Assembly (NCBI GenBank): GCA_902788095.1
Contig: CADAIT010000013.1
Coordinates: 1-64,000, forward strand
Direction of reading: 5' to 3'
From: an uncultured Bacteroidia bacterium
GTDB taxonomy: Bacteria; Bacteroidota; Bacteroidia; Bacteroidales; UBA932
DNA length: 64,000 bases
Notes under the pieces: generated by a model
Told to the model about the DNA's origin: nothing
The model's input: only the letters and a program-made list of their open reading frames with translations
Databases searched by the model: none
Part shown: positions 25,236 to 34,956 of the stretch, piece after piece
Numbering within the stretch: position 1 is the first letter of the stretch
How the letters are laid out: every line of letters starts with the position of its first letter
Translations under genes and position numbers: made by a program

Positions 25236-27656
25236 TTAAAAATTATAGCCCAACGACAGGTAAAAGCCCACCTTCTTGCTTAAATTGGACCAGTGCAACG
25301 TGGCTTTCAGCGGTCCTACGATGGAATTGTAGGCATAACCGAGGCCCACGCCGCCCAGCCAGTCCCCATTTGCGGCGCTCTCGTTGAAGCCGTCGAACGT
25401 ATAGCCGGCGTTCCCCATCAGCGACACATAGTGGTTTTTCAGGATACGGACACGGGCGTCCAGGCGCAGCAGCGCGAGTTGGTTCCGCACCACGACGGCA
25501 TCGTTGATGCCGATAAAAGGAATCTGATGCTCCATGTATCGGCCCGGAAGTTCACCGCCCAGCACGTTGGCAAAAACCAGCGAGGTCTCCGGGCCGAAAA
25601 TCATCCGGAAATTGAATTGGGGGATGAGGGTGAATCGGCCGAAACTCACGGGGAATTTGCCGTTCAGCGAGGCAATCACATGCACGGGAAACTGGTTTGC
25701 GTCCCATTTTCTCACATCCGTGAAGGAGTCGGCACGCAGCCCCACCGACACCCCTTTTGTGGGGAAATAGCCGTCGTCCATGGTTTCTGCGCGGCCCTCC
25801 ACGAACAGGCCCAGGTAATCCTGCACGACGCCGTCTCCCACATAGTAATCCAGGCCCGTATCACCGGTGGACAGCATGCGGAACACCTTGGTCAGGCTGT
25901 TTCGAAAGCCCAATTTCACATCGAAGGCCGACCAGTGCATATTGGAAAAATACACCTCCTGGTTCGAGTTGATGAGCTCCAGGTTGAAATTGGCTTTCTG
26001 CGTGACAAAACTGCTCCTGCCGAGGTAGCGGACGTCGGCCCGGACATTGAAGGTGGAGAAGTCGGGCGCGTTGTACGCATACATCACATCCAGATACGGG
26101 TTCACGCTCACCCGGGCGGTCAAGTCCAGGGAGGAGCCGTTCATGGCATGGGTGTTCAGGCCTACGTTGAGAAGCAGCGACACGATGTCCTGCGTATCCA
26201 TGCGGGCGCCGAAGCCAATCTGGTGCATGGGGCCGCGCTTGCACAGGATACGCAGGTGAAAAGGTTCCTGCGTCCCCCGCAATTCGTAAGTCACATAATC
26301 GTATGCACCCTTTCCGAAGATGACGGCGATGTCTTCCTCTATCTCCTGCTTGCTCACCTCCCGGCCCGGTTTCACACGCATTTTGGAGCGCAGGTACTCG
26401 GCCTCATTTTCATCTACGCCCACAATGTCTATCCGGTCTATCAGCACGGCCTGGTATTCCAAATCCAGCGCCGGTTTCGCATTCAGCTTCCGTTTGGCCT
26501 TGCCCAGGCGGTGACGGACCGCATCCAGCTGGGGTTTCATGGCTTCGGCGGCTTTGTAGCCCCGATTGTACATGGTATCCACCGCCGCCCGGTTGAAGCT
26601 GAGCATATTGTATCCGTCAAGATTGGGGTGGATGCGGACATCTACGCTCTTGACATTGTGTTTGAAGGCATCGTCGCCGAACAGATTCATGGTGGAGAGC
26701 ATGATATCGGCCAGATTCTGTATTTCCTCCGCCTTCGCATTGCTCTCGGAAAGGTCGATGCCGATGACAATATCCGCACCCATCTCCCGGGCGACATTGA
26801 CGGGAAAATTGTTGCGCATGCCCCCATCCACCAGCACCATGCCCCCCGTTCGCACGGGAGCGAACAGACCGGGGATGGACATAGTGGAGCGCATGGCCAG
26901 GTTCAGGGAGCCCTCGTGCCAGATTTTGGCACGGCCGGACGCCATGTCCGTTGCTACGCACGCAAAAGGGATGGGCAGCTTGAAGAAGTCCGTAGAGTCG
27001 CTATAACAAACTGTCTTTGAAGTAATTAACTGGTTTACATTCTGGCCGAACACAAAGCCGGAAGGAAGACTGCCCAGCAGGCTGTTCCGCGCAAACGAAC
27101 TCATGTCTTCCCCATCCTTCCTGGCGCCCAGCTGCAATTGGCGGTTACGGCCCGCGGCAAAAGGCATGTCGCCCTGAATGAAGTTTTTATAATCGTCCGC
27201 CTTGTAATAAAATGGGAAGGACAAGATGTACTTTTCCTTGTAACGGATACGGGAATACGGAACATACTTTTTGTCCACCCTGTCGCTCAGCACCAATCCC
27301 CAGTCCATGTTCCTGAACAGGGAGTCCAGATAGTCCGCTTCATAGCCCAGGGCGTACATGGCACCCACCAAGCCGCCGATACTGGTTCCCACGACCATGT
27401 CTATGGGCAAATCGTATTGTTCCAGGTACTTGAGTACACCCACCGAGGCGGCGCCTTTCGCTCCACCGCCGGACAGCACCAGGGCTACCGTAGGCCGGGT
27501 TTTGCGGATTTGCGCCATCCGGTAGCGGATTTGGCGGACGGCAGCGGCATCACGTTCATCCAGGCCGAAGGTCGAGGATTCCGGTTCTGCGGGAGTCTGG
27601 CCGAAGGCGGAAAGGGTCAGCAGCAGGGCGGCAAAGGCTGTAAAAAGTTTCTTCAT
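25236..27656 (-). CDS. Patatin-like phospholipase with outer-membrane barrel
   Basis: 806 aa. A signal peptide (residues 1-19) precedes the patatin domain: oxyanion loop SGGGAKGAA (62-70), nucleophile S92 in GTSIGG, and catalytic Asp277 in VDGGMRNNFPV. Residues about 400-480 look like a POTRA-type domain (IDIVGVDENEAEYLRSKM). The C-terminal part alternates hydrophobic strands ending in YLSLGYNF, an aromatic-terminated Omp85/BamA-like barrel. This is the layout of PlpD-like (type Vd) proteins. It is likely a lipase displayed at the outer membrane. Its ATG overlaps the rlmN stop (ATGA). Confidence 0.9.
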   Translation of the reverse strand: MKKLFTAFAALLLTLSAFGQTPAEPESSTFGLDERDAAAVRQIRYRMAQIRKTRPTVALVLSGGGAKGAASVGVLKYLEQYDLPIDMVVGTSIGGLVGAMYALGYEADYLDSLFRNMDWGLVLSDRVDKKYVPYSRIRYKEKYILSFPFYYKADDYKNFIQGDMPFAAGRNRQLQLGARKDGEDMSSFARNSLLGSLPSGFVFGQNVNQLITSKTVCYSDSTDFFKLPIPFACVATDMASGRAKIWHEGSLNLAMRSTMSIPGLFAPVRTGGMVLVDGGMRNNFPVNVAREMGADIVIGIDLSESNAKAEEIQNLADIMLSTMNLFGDDAFKHNVKSVDVRIHPNLDGYNMLSFNRAAVDTMYNRGYKAAEAMKPQLDAVRHRLGKAKRKLNAKPALDLEYQAVLIDRIDIVGVDENEAEYLRSKMRVKPGREVSKQEIEEDIAVIFGKGAYDYVTYELRGTQEPFHLRILCKRGPMHQIGFGARMDTQDIVSLLLNVGLNTHAMNGSSLDLTARVSVNPYLDVMYAYNAPDFSTFNVRADVRYLGRSSFVTQKANFNLELINSNQEVYFSNMHWSAFDVKLGFRNSLTKVFRMLSTGDTGLDYYVGDGVVQDYLGLFVEGRAETMDDGYFPTKGVSVGLRADSFTDVRKWDANQFPVHVIASLNGKFPVSFGRFTLIPQFNFRMIFGPETSLVFANVLGGELPGRYMEHQIPFIGINDAVVVRNQLALLRLDARVRILKNHYVSLMGNAGYTFDGFNESAANGDWLGGVGLGYAYNSIVGPLKATLHWSNLSKKVGFYLSLGYNF

Positions 27657-28699
27657 GTCACGTTGTGTTTACCGGCCAGCAGGCCGCAGGCGGCAAAAAT
27701 ATCTTCTCCGCGGGAGGCGCGGATGGTGGCGGTAACACCGCCTTTTTCCAACTGCTCCCGGAACGCTTCCATTGTCTGTGCAGAAGCGCTTTTATAGGGG
27801 AAATCCGGAATGGAATGGAAACGAATCAGGTTTACGCGGCACTCCATGCCCCGCAGCAGCTTCAGCAGTGCGTCCGCATGGCGCGGAGTGTCGTTCCAGG
27901 TGTCGAACACGGTGTATTCAAAGCTGACCCGACGCTGGCCGGTGAAGTCGAACTGCTTGATGAGGCGCACCACTTCCGTGATGGACCATGCTTTTTGCAC
28001 GGGCATGAATTCTTCGCGCTCCTCGGGGAAAGGATTGTGCAGGCTGACCGCCAGATGACACTTGCTTTCCTGCAGATATTGTTTCAGCTTGGGTAAAACG
28101 CCTATGGTGCTTAAAGTAACGCGTTTGGGACTCCAGGCCACGCCCCAGGGTGCGGTCAGGATGTCGATGACACGTTTCACCTTGTCCCAATTGTCCAAAG
28201 GCTCGCCCATGCCCATGAAAACGGCGTTTGTGAGGTCTGCGGCTTCTTCTATGGCAAAGAACTGGCTCAGGATGTCCGCCGTGTCCAGGTTGCCGTGGAA
28301 ACCTTGCCGGCCGGTCATGCAGAATTTGCAGCCCATCTTGCACCCGGCCTGGGAGCTCACGCACAGGGTCTTGCGCTCATGGTCCGGAATCATCACGGCC
28401 TCCACGTAAAAGACTTCTTCCGCCGTGCCCGCTTTGAGCGCGCACCGCACCGGAAAGAGATATTTCCGGGTTCCGTCCTTGGAGGTTTGCACATCGACAG
28501 GCTGTATCATCCCTACTTCGTACCGCTGCGCCAGCACTTCCCTGCCCTGCTTGGACAGGTTGGTCATTTCATCTATGCTGCGAACCCGCTTTTGATACAG
28601 CCATTGCGCCATCTGCTTCCCGGCAAAGCCCGGCAAGCCCACTTCCAGCGCAATGGCCTTCAGTTCCTCTGGCGTTTTTCCCAATAAACGTTCCTTCAT
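27653..28699 (-). CDS. rlmN: 23S rRNA/tRNA adenine-C2 methyltransferase RlmN
   Basis: About 348 aa from the ATG at 28699. The radical SAM cluster is CKMGCKFCMTGRQGF, and GMGEPLDN is the typical SAM-binding region. A C-terminal Cys that would form the methyl carrier is present in the last 20 residues (FAACGLL). RlmN makes m2A2503 in 23S rRNA and m2A37 in tRNA. The start is fixed by a perfect promoter whose -7 box ends 6 nt upstream of the ATG. The stop overlaps the patatin start, so lipase and rRNA methyltransferase share an mRNA. Confidence 0.95.
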   Translation of the reverse strand: MKERLLGKTPEELKAIALEVGLPGFAGKQMAQWLYQKRVRSIDEMTNLSKQGREVLAQRYEVGMIQPVDVQTSKDGTRKYLFPVRCALKAGTAEEVFYVEAVMIPDHERKTLCVSSQAGCKMGCKFCMTGRQGFHGNLDTADILSQFFAIEEAADLTNAVFMGMGEPLDNWDKVKRVIDILTAPWGVAWSPKRVTLSTIGVLPKLKQYLQESKCHLAVSLHNPFPEEREEFMPVQKAWSITEVVRLIKQFDFTGQRRVSFEYTVFDTWNDTPRHADALLKLLRGMECRVNLIRFHSIPDFPYKSASAQTMEAFREQLEKGGVTATIRASRGEDIFAACGLLAGKHNVT

Positions 28700-28705
28700 A
28701 TTCTG

Positions 28706-28736
28706 CAAATTTATAAATATCCCGCCTAAAAACAAA
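28706..28736 (-). promoter_or_regulatory. Perfect consensus promoter of rlmN
   Basis: Minus-strand TTTG (28733-28736), 19 nt, TAAATTTG (28706-28713). The box ends 6 nt before the ATG, which predicts a leaderless or nearly leaderless mRNA. Confidence 0.85.
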
Positions 28737-28753
28737 TCCCTTCTGCCCCGGGA

Positions 28754-29677
28754 TTACTTTGCCGGGACGATGCGGCAGCGGGAAAGGGCGTCGGCATGAT
28801 CCGGGGAAAGGACGCGGGCTTTCAGCAGTTCCTCCACCGTACACGCAGACGGTGCGTGATGCGCACGGAACAGGACAATGCCATGGGCCTCGCTGCGGGA
28901 GATGTGCGGATGTCTGGCCAAATCGGCCTCGGGGAGTGTCCACAGTGCGAAACCGGGCACTTCTGAACAGGTAATGAGGTCTGAGAGACCGGCGTACTTT
29001 TCCGCATCGAAGCGGTAGATTTCCATCAATTGCTCCGGAGTGGAATAGCCGCCCAACCGTGTGCGGTACTGTACAATTTTCCCCGCGAAGTACGGTCCGA
29101 TTCCGGGCAGGTCCAGCAGAGCCACGCTGTCGGCCTTGTTGATGTCCAGACGGGGAATGTCGATGTACGGTTCCAGCCGGGCATATACGCTGTCCGCCAC
29201 CACGTAACTTTTGGCAAAGTCTGAGGGGCGACGGAATCGGCCGCCTTTAAGCCTGTAGTTTTCAATTGATTGCGCCTGCTTTTCCGAGAAGCCCAGTCGT
29301 TGGAGGTCTTCTGCCGAGACGGTATTGGGATTAAAGCGGAACGTTTCCGCCTGCGGCCGGGGAAGTTTTGCCCGCACGGCCTTGACGGCGGCGGAGTGCG
29401 GTGCGTTCCGCCGTTCGGTGCGGGGAGATTTCCCGGCATCCCCGCCATGCCGACTGGCCGGGCGGCCCTCGCCAGACCGTCCGTCCGGGGGAAGTTCCTC
29501 CGGCGGGGCGTACACATAGACCGTATCCGGCTTGTCCCGGTTGGCGGCGATGCGTGTGACTGCGGCCTTATGTACAAACAAGGCCACTTGGTAACCGATA
29601 ATCAGGAAAACCAGGGCGATGGCGCCCGTTACGAAACTGGCATTAAGGCCGCTCCGTTTCTTCTTCCCCTCTTCCAT
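28754..29677 (-). CDS. Membrane-anchored helix-hairpin-helix (ComEA-like) protein
   Basis: 307 aa. A single N-terminal membrane helix (about residues 13-36) is followed by a low-complexity Pro/Arg/Gly linker and then three HhH-type DNA-binding repeats (NTVSAEDLQRLGFSEKQAQS, LDINKADSVALLDLPGIGPY, SRSEAHGIVLFRAHH). ComEA proteins bind incoming DNA in natural transformation. In Bacteroidetes the role of such proteins is less certain. Its 5' end overlaps rsmI by 35 bp. Confidence 0.82.
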   Translation of the reverse strand: MEEGKKKRSGLNASFVTGAIALVFLIIGYQVALFVHKAAVTRIAANRDKPDTVYVYAPPEELPPDGRSGEGRPASRHGGDAGKSPRTERRNAPHSAAVKAVRAKLPRPQAETFRFNPNTVSAEDLQRLGFSEKQAQSIENYRLKGGRFRRPSDFAKSYVVADSVYARLEPYIDIPRLDINKADSVALLDLPGIGPYFAGKIVQYRTRLGGYSTPEQLMEIYRFDAEKYAGLSDLITCSEVPGFALWTLPEADLARHPHISRSEAHGIVLFRAHHAPSACTVEELLKARVLSPDHADALSRCRIVPAK

Positions 29678-30377
29678 AACGCTTCTGTTTACTGGGTTTG
29701 ACCGGCTGGGCGCCGGCCACTACAATCACAATTTCTCCTTTGGGCTCGTGCTCGCGGAACCACGCCGTCACTTCCGCCAGCGTGCCCCGCTTGTGCTCCT
29801 CATGCAGCTTGGAAATTTCCCGCGCTACGGAGCAGCGGCGCTCCGCCCCGAAGTACTGCATAAACTGTTCCAGCGTCTTCACCAGCCGGTAGGGCGATTC
29901 GTAAAAAATCATGGTCCGACTTTCTTCCGCCAAAGCCAGCAGCAGGGTTTGCCGGCCTTTTTTCTGCGGCAGGAAGCCCTCGAAAACGAAACGGTCGCAG
30001 GGAAGACCGCTGGAAACGATGGCGGGAATGCAGGCTGTGGCACCGGGAAGTGTCTGTACCTCAATCCCTTCATCCGCACAGGTGCGGGCCAGCAGGAAGC
30101 CGGGATCCGATATGCCGGGTGTGCCGGCGTCCGACACCAGCGCCACATTCAGCCCGCCCAGGATGCGTTCCTTGACCAGTTCCACCGTTTGATGCTCATT
30201 GTATTTATGGTGGCTCTGCAGGGGCCGATGAATGTCAAAATGCTTGAGCAGCACGGACGTCGTGCGGGTGTCTTCCGCCAGAATGAGGTCCGCCTCCCGG
30301 AGTACACGGACAGCGCGCAAAGTCATGTCTTCCAGGTTGCCGACGGGCGTGGGAACAATATAGAGAATTCCGGCCAT
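29643..30377 (-). CDS. rsmI: 16S rRNA C1402 2'-O-methyltransferase RsmI
   Basis: 244 aa, a tetrapyrrole-methylase-fold enzyme. It has the family motifs LYIVPTPVGNLEDMTLRA, EDTRTTSVLL, VALVSDAGTPGISDPG and LPGATACIPAIVSSGL. It methylates the 2'-OH of C1402 in the ribosomal P site. No -7 box is obvious between it and the divergent tdk promoter. Confidence 0.95.
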   Translation of the reverse strand: MAGILYIVPTPVGNLEDMTLRAVRVLREADLILAEDTRTTSVLLKHFDIHRPLQSHHKYNEHQTVELVKERILGGLNVALVSDAGTPGISDPGFLLARTCADEGIEVQTLPGATACIPAIVSSGLPCDRFVFEGFLPQKKGRQTLLLALAEESRTMIFYESPYRLVKTLEQFMQYFGAERRCSVAREISKLHEEHKRGTLAEVTAWFREHEPKGEIVIVVAGAQPVKPSKQKRYGRGEEETERP

Positions 30378-30383
30378 AAATTA

Positions 30384-30414
30384 TTTGACTTTATTTCATA
30401 ATGTGCTATCTTTG
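30384..30414 (+). promoter_or_regulatory. Perfect consensus promoter of tdk
   Basis: TTTG (30384-30387), 19 nt, TATCTTTG (30407-30414). The ATG at 30447 is 32 nt downstream of the box. Confidence 0.88.
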
Positions 30415-30446
30415 CACATGCGATAACACAAAACAAAGGTAAGGAA

Positions 30447-31025
30447 ATGTTTTTGGAAAACACAAAAAAATCGGGCTGCATTGAGGTTATTTGCGGTTCT
30501 ATGTTCTCCGGTAAAACGGAAGAACTCATCAGAAGGCTCAAACGCGCCCAGTTCGCGCAGCAGAAAATAGCCACTTTCAAGCCCACCATCGACAAGCGTT
30601 ATTCAGACCTGGACGTGGTCTCGCATGACTCCCACTCCATTTCCTGCACGCCCATCAAAACGCCTGCCCGCATGCTGCAAATTCCTGCCGATGTTCAAGT
30701 GGTCGGCATCGACGAAGCCCAGTTCTTCGACGAGAGCATCATCGACGTATGCCAGGAACTTGCCAACCGCGGCGTGCGCGTCATCATTGCCGGCCTGGAC
30801 ACAGACTATCTGGGCAAGCCTTTCGGCCCCATGCCCGGACTGATGGCCATAGCGGAAGACGTGCAGAAGGTACACGCCATTTGCGTGAGTTGCGGCGCCC
30901 TGGCCAATCACTCACACCGCCTGTCCGCCAGCAGGAAACTGGTGGTTCTGGGTGAAAAAGACACTTATGAGCCCCTGTGCCGCGAATGCTACCAACAAGC
31001 GCTTAAAGAAGACAACAATGAATAA
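30447..31025 (+). CDS. tdk: Thymidine kinase (type II)
   Basis: 192 aa. The P-loop is GSMFSGKT (17-24), with DEAQFFDE (catalytic Glu region) and the zinc cysteines in CVSCG and the C-terminal CRECY. It phosphorylates thymidine to dTMP in the salvage pathway. The 3' end overlaps the next ATG by 8 bp. Confidence 0.95.
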   Translation: MFLENTKKSGCIEVICGSMFSGKTEELIRRLKRAQFAQQKIATFKPTIDKRYSDLDVVSHDSHSISCTPIKTPARMLQIPADVQVVGIDEAQFFDESIIDVCQELANRGVRVIIAGLDTDYLGKPFGPMPGLMAIAEDVQKVHAICVSCGALANHSHRLSASRKLVVLGEKDTYEPLCRECYQQALKEDNNE

Positions 31026-31635
31026 GATTAGCCTGTATGCGGCCATTGCCGCAGCTGCCGTTTTTGGTTTTTCCGCCTGCCAGAAAACGGAAGATACGCC
31101 TGCCCCGCAGGAGGAAGTTCAGGTGGAGGAGGAGCCTGCCGTAAAATCTGCGGCCAGAATCCTCAACAGCACCGCTGAGGATCCGGAAGTGCAGGAAGCT
31201 GTCGGAAAACTCCTGCTGGACATCTCGAAAGGCAAGGACTGGCACCACATGGCCCTTTCCGTCGCCCACGAGGATGAGGAAGGAAATACTGTCAATTACC
31301 TCAGTGGAGAGCTAGGTGTCGTCAGAGGTGAAACGCATCTGTTGGAAGTAGATTTGGACCTGATGGTACGCGACCTCATCCCGATTACAGGCACATTGGA
31401 TCTCATTACGATTGTTCCCAACTATACCAAGGCGCTTCTCGCAAAAACGGATTTGGACTGCGACTATTACCTGTTGCAGGCCAACGAAGGAATCAAGATT
31501 AAGGTAATGGGCTTCTTGGAAGTCCTCTTCATGCGCACGGAAGACGAAGAAGGGTCGCGGATTGTGGACCTCTTCCTGCTTGAACCCGGTTCAGAACCGA
31601 TACCCCTGTCTAAAGTCCTGGAACTGTTGAGCTAA
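31018..31635 (+). CDS. Small lipoprotein of unknown function
   Basis: 205 aa from the ATG at 31018. A signal peptide with lipobox GFSAC is followed by an acidic Glu/Pro-rich linker, then a globular domain with beta strands ([39 protein letters not shown]). I do not recognise the family. It starts inside tdk and ends at a strong terminator, so it is the second gene of a tdk operon. Confidence 0.75.
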   Translation: MNKISLYAAIAAAAVFGFSACQKTEDTPAPQEEVQVEEEPAVKSAARILNSTAEDPEVQEAVGKLLLDISKGKDWHHMALSVAHEDEEGNTVNYLSGELGVVRGETHLLEVDLDLMVRDLIPITGTLDLITIVPNYTKALLAKTDLDCDYYLLQANEGIKIKVMGFLEVLFMRTEDEEGSRIVDLFLLEPGSEPIPLSKVLELLS

Positions 31636-31655
31636 TCAGCTTGGGAATACCCGTC

Positions 31656-31683
31656 AACCTCCGGTTTTCGCCGGAGGTTTTTG
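31656..31683 (+). terminator. Terminator of the tdk operon
   Basis: AACCTCCGG (31656-31664), loop TTTTCG, CCGGAGGTT (31671-31679), then T-rich sequence. Confidence 0.88.
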
Positions 31684-31950
31684 GTTCACTTTGCCCCCCT
31701 CACTTTCCCGCTGCAGGATTCTCCCTGCGCAGTGATTGGGACTGCTGACCTTGCTGCCTCTGATGCCCCCGTCCATCCGCTTTCCGAATACTGCTGGTAG
31801 CTGGTAAAAATTTAACCGGCTAACTGCAAAAAGGGCCGATTTTGCTGGAGACTGGCCAATTTTTCGCCAGCTAACCGCACTCTCCTTGCGCCAGGGTCCA
31901 CGGGTTTACATCCGGCCCTCCGAGCCCCGGTATGACAGAAGGTGGAGGAT
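31684..31950. other. Non-coding gap between tdk and recA operons
   Basis: I see no gene here. The stretch holds an imperfect inverted repeat (AGCTGGTAAAAATT near 31799-31812 against AATTTTTCGCCAGCT near 31859-31873) and a doubled GCTAAC(T/C)GCA motif. It may be decayed repeat sequence. Confidence 0.4.
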
Positions 31951-31977
31951 AAAAAAAGGAGAGCGCAAAGCTCTCCT
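31951..31977 (-). terminator. Terminator of recA
   Basis: On the minus strand the hairpin AGGAGAGC-TTTGC-GCTCTCCT (31957-31977) is followed by seven T. Confidence 0.9.
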
Positions 31978-31998
31978 GAATGGTTAAACAGGCGGCCC

Positions 31999-33024
31999 TT
32001 AGTCCTCCACGTGGGACATGGCCTCGCGGATGCGGGATTCGATTTCCTCGGCCAGCTCCGGATTGTCCTGCATGAGCTTCTTGACGGCTTCGCGGCCCTG
32101 GGCCAGTTTGCTGTCGTTGTAGCTGAACCAGGAACCGGACTTCTGGATAATCCCCAATTCCACGCCCAGGTCCACGATTTCACCGCTGCGGGAAATGCCT
32201 TCACCGAACACGATGTCAAACTCGGCCTTTTTGAAAGGCGGAGCCATCTTGTTCTTGACAACCTTCACTTTCACGTGATTGCCGAGGGCATCGTCGCCAT
32301 CCTTGATTTGCGTGGTGCGGCGGATATCCAGGCGCACGGAAGCGTAAAACTTGAGGGCGTTGCCGCCGGTAGTGGTTTCCGGATTGCCGAACATGATGCC
32401 GATTTTCTCACGCAGCTGGTTGATGAAAATGCAGCAGGTATTGGTTTTGGCGATGTTGGCCGTGAGTTTACGCAATGCCTGTGACATGAGGCGGGCCTGA
32501 AGGCCCACTTTGTTGTCCCCCATCTCGCCTTCAATCTCCGCACGCGGAGTGAGGGCGGCTACGGAGTCGATGACCACAATGTCCACCGCACCGCTGCGGA
32601 TGAGGTTATCTGCAATCTCAAGGGCCTGCTCGCCGTTGTCCGGCTGCGAAATGAGGAGGGTGTCCAAATCGACGCCCAGCGACTTGGCATACGTGCGGTC
32701 AAATGCATGTTCCGCGTCGATGATGGCAGCGATGCCGCCCGCCTTCTGCGCCTGGGCGATGGCATGGATGGCCAGGGTGGTTTTACCGGAACTTTCCGGT
32801 CCGTAAATCTCGATGATGCGGCCTTTGGGATAACCGCCGATGCCCAGCGCATGATCCAGCGAGATGGAACCGCTGGGGATTACCTGGGAAGCGTCCCATT
32901 CGGGCTGGTCTCCCAGTTTCATGATGGTACCTTTTCCGTAATCTTTCTCAATCTTGTCGATTGTTGCCTGGAGAGCCTTCAATTTGGCGGCGTTCACCGA
33001 GGCGCCTTCTGCTTCTTTTGCCAT
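31999..33024 (-). CDS. recA: Recombinase A
   Basis: 341 aa, normal length. Walker A is GPESSGKTT, with [19 protein letters not shown], the L2 loop [20 protein letters not shown] and the C-terminal acidic tail. It forms ATP-dependent filaments for homologous recombination and SOS induction. A TATCTTTG -7 box lies at 33072-33079, giving a leader of about 42 nt. It is transcribed alone. Confidence 0.98.
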   Translation of the reverse strand: MAKEAEGASVNAAKLKALQATIDKIEKDYGKGTIMKLGDQPEWDASQVIPSGSISLDHALGIGGYPKGRIIEIYGPESSGKTTLAIHAIAQAQKAGGIAAIIDAEHAFDRTYAKSLGVDLDTLLISQPDNGEQALEIADNLIRSGAVDIVVIDSVAALTPRAEIEGEMGDNKVGLQARLMSQALRKLTANIAKTNTCCIFINQLREKIGIMFGNPETTTGGNALKFYASVRLDIRRTTQIKDGDDALGNHVKVKVVKNKMAPPFKKAEFDIVFGEGISRSGEIVDLGVELGIIQKSGSWFSYNDSKLAQGREAVKKLMQDNPELAEEIESRIREAMSHVED

Positions 33025-33071
33025 ACTTTTCTAATAAATTAAAATGATGCGGGCATCCTGAACCGCATCTA

Positions 33072-33079
33072 CAAAGATA
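33072..33079 (-). promoter_or_regulatory. -7 box of recA
   Basis: Minus-strand TATCTTTG; an A/T-rich TTTG lies 22 nt upstream, slightly too far for a consensus -33. No LexA-type palindrome was recognised. Confidence 0.5.
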
Positions 33080-33113
33080 AGAAAACTGCGCGAATTCCCA
33101 GCAAAAAAATGCA

Positions 33114-34913
33114 CTAAATCTCAGACAATTCCAGCCAGCGCATTTCGGCGGCATCCAGTTCCTCCTGCAGCGTTCCATAGCGGGCCGATGCTTCCTGCAG
33201 TGCCGCCGCATCCAGCGTTCCGCTCGAAAGCCGGACCTCCAGCGAGGCCTTTTCCGCCTCCAGGGCCGACAGACGCTCCTCCAGCGCCTTCAGTTCCTGC
33301 TGCTCCTTCCAGCTCAGTTTCCGCTTCTTGGGAGCCACGCCCGCTTCGGCCGCTATCCCTTTGTCATGCTGAGCGGGGCGCTGCGAAGCCGGAGCGTCTT
33401 TTTTCTGCGCCGCCTCGTAGTCCTTGATGAACGTCCGGTACTCCGTATAATTCCCTACGAAGTCCTTCACGATCCCATCGCCGCAGAACACGAACAGATG
33501 GTCCACCAGGCGGTCCAGGAAATGCCGGTCATGGCTCACGATGATGAGCGAGCCCTTGAACTCCATCAGGTATTCCTCCAGGATTTCCAGCGTGACGATG
33601 TCCAGGTCGTTGGTAGGTTCGTCCAGAATGAGGAAATTGGGCTGCTGCATGAGAATGGTAAGCAGATACAGGCGCCTGCGCTCCCCTCCCGACAGCCGCT
33701 CCACGGGATTCTGCAGCATGTCGTGCGGGAAGAGGAAGCGGCTCAGAAGATGGGTGTCGTTCACGGTTTCCAAGACTGTCTGCCCGGGTTTGAACTGCAT
33801 GCCGCTCTGGTGATAATAACCAATCTTGAGGGAGGTTCCCAGGTCGATGACACCCTCCAGTTTTCCGCCGAGCTCCGGCTTCCAGCCACCCGTGATGAGG
33901 TTCAGGAAGGTCGTCTTTCCGGCCGCGTTCCGGCCGACGATGCCCACCCGTTCGTAGCGTTGGAAATTGTAAGTGAAGTGACTCAGGTAGCACTTGCTCT
34001 CCCACCAGAAGCTCACGTCCCTGCAGTTGATGACCTTGTTGCCCAGGTACGTATTGGAAGCCTTCGTTTCCGACAAATCCACTTTCTGCTGGACGTAGCT
34101 GTCATCGGCACGTTCTTTTATGTCCCAGAAAGCCTGTTTGCGGTATTTGGCCTTGCCGGTGCGGGCACAGGGGCTTGCATGCATCCATTCCAGCTCCCGA
34201 CGGTACAGGTTGCGCACCCTTTCCGTCTCCGCGTTGTAATTGTCTATCCGTTCCTGGCGCTTTTCCAGGAAGTTCATGTAGTCGCCCCTGTAAATATAGA
34301 TGCTGCCGCGGTCCATCTCCATCACCGTGTTGCACACGCGGTCCAGGAAATAGCGGTCGTGCGTGACCATGAACAGGGTGCAGCGGCTGTGTTTGAGATG
34401 GCTTTCCAGAAACTCGATGGCGTCGATGTCCAGGTGGTTGGTGGGCTCGTCCATGATGTAGAAATCCGCCTCCGAAGCCAGCATTTGCGTGAGAGCCACA
34501 CGCTTCACCTCCCCGCCCGAGAGGTCCCGCATGGGTTTTTCCGGGTCCGTGAGGCCGAACTGCGTGAGGAGTTGCGTCACCCGGAGTTCATACTGCCACA
34601 GATGGTCCGGGTCCAGGTGCTCCGTCCACGTCCGGGAACTGTCCATGATTTGCCGAAAGATGCTCTTCCCGGGGTCATAGGCATATTCCTGTTCCAGGAA
34701 GGCGATGCGGATGTCTTTCAGGAACAGCACTTTGCCGCCGCTGTCAGAAGCGTCCGCCCCTGCCAGGATTTTCAGGAGCGAGGTCTTTCCTGTCCCGTTG
34801 GGCGCAATGAGCGCCACTTTATCGCCCTCATTGATATTGAAGCCGATATTCTTGAACAAGACTTTGAGGCCGTAGCTTTTGGAGATGTTCTCGATTTGCA
34901 GGTAACTTGCCAT
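33114..34913 (-). CDS. ABC-F family ATPase (Uup-like)
   Basis: About 599 aa from the ATG at 34913 (MASYLQIENISKSYG). Two ABC domains are visible: Walker A APNGTGKTS with LSGGEVKRVAL and DEPTNHLD, then GRNAAGKTT with LSGGERRRLYL and DEPTNDLD. The charged P-site tRNA interaction linker and a C-terminal Uup-type coiled coil (ALEERLSALEAEKASLEVRL) are present. There is no membrane domain. ABC-F proteins act on the ribosome or nucleic acids and are not transporters. The -7 box ends 7 nt before the ATG. Confidence 0.92.
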   Translation of the reverse strand: MASYLQIENISKSYGLKVLFKNIGFNINEGDKVALIAPNGTGKTSLLKILAGADASDSGGKVLFLKDIRIAFLEQEYAYDPGKSIFRQIMDSSRTWTEHLDPDHLWQYELRVTQLLTQFGLTDPEKPMRDLSGGEVKRVALTQMLASEADFYIMDEPTNHLDIDAIEFLESHLKHSRCTLFMVTHDRYFLDRVCNTVMEMDRGSIYIYRGDYMNFLEKRQERIDNYNAETERVRNLYRRELEWMHASPCARTGKAKYRKQAFWDIKERADDSYVQQKVDLSETKASNTYLGNKVINCRDVSFWWESKCYLSHFTYNFQRYERVGIVGRNAAGKTTFLNLITGGWKPELGGKLEGVIDLGTSLKIGYYHQSGMQFKPGQTVLETVNDTHLLSRFLFPHDMLQNPVERLSGGERRRLYLLTILMQQPNFLILDEPTNDLDIVTLEILEEYLMEFKGSLIIVSHDRHFLDRLVDHLFVFCGDGIVKDFVGNYTEYRTFIKDYEAAQKKDAPASQRPAQHDKGIAAEAGVAPKKRKLSWKEQQELKALEERLSALEAEKASLEVRLSSGTLDAAALQEASARYGTLQEELDAAEMRWLELSEI

Positions 34914-34920
34914 AGACGGG

Positions 34921-34949
34921 CAAAGATACGGATTTTTTGCGTAACTTTG
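34921..34949. promoter_or_regulatory. Face-to-face -7 boxes for the ABC-F gene (-) and mnmA (+)
   Basis: Minus TATCTTTG (34921-34928) and plus TAACTTTG (34942-34949) are separated by 13 bp of the form CGGATTTTTTGCG. The spacer closely resembles that of the tex promoter pair (CGATTTTTTACG). Each box ends 7 nt from its ATG. Confidence 0.7.
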
Positions 34950-34956
34950 TACCATT

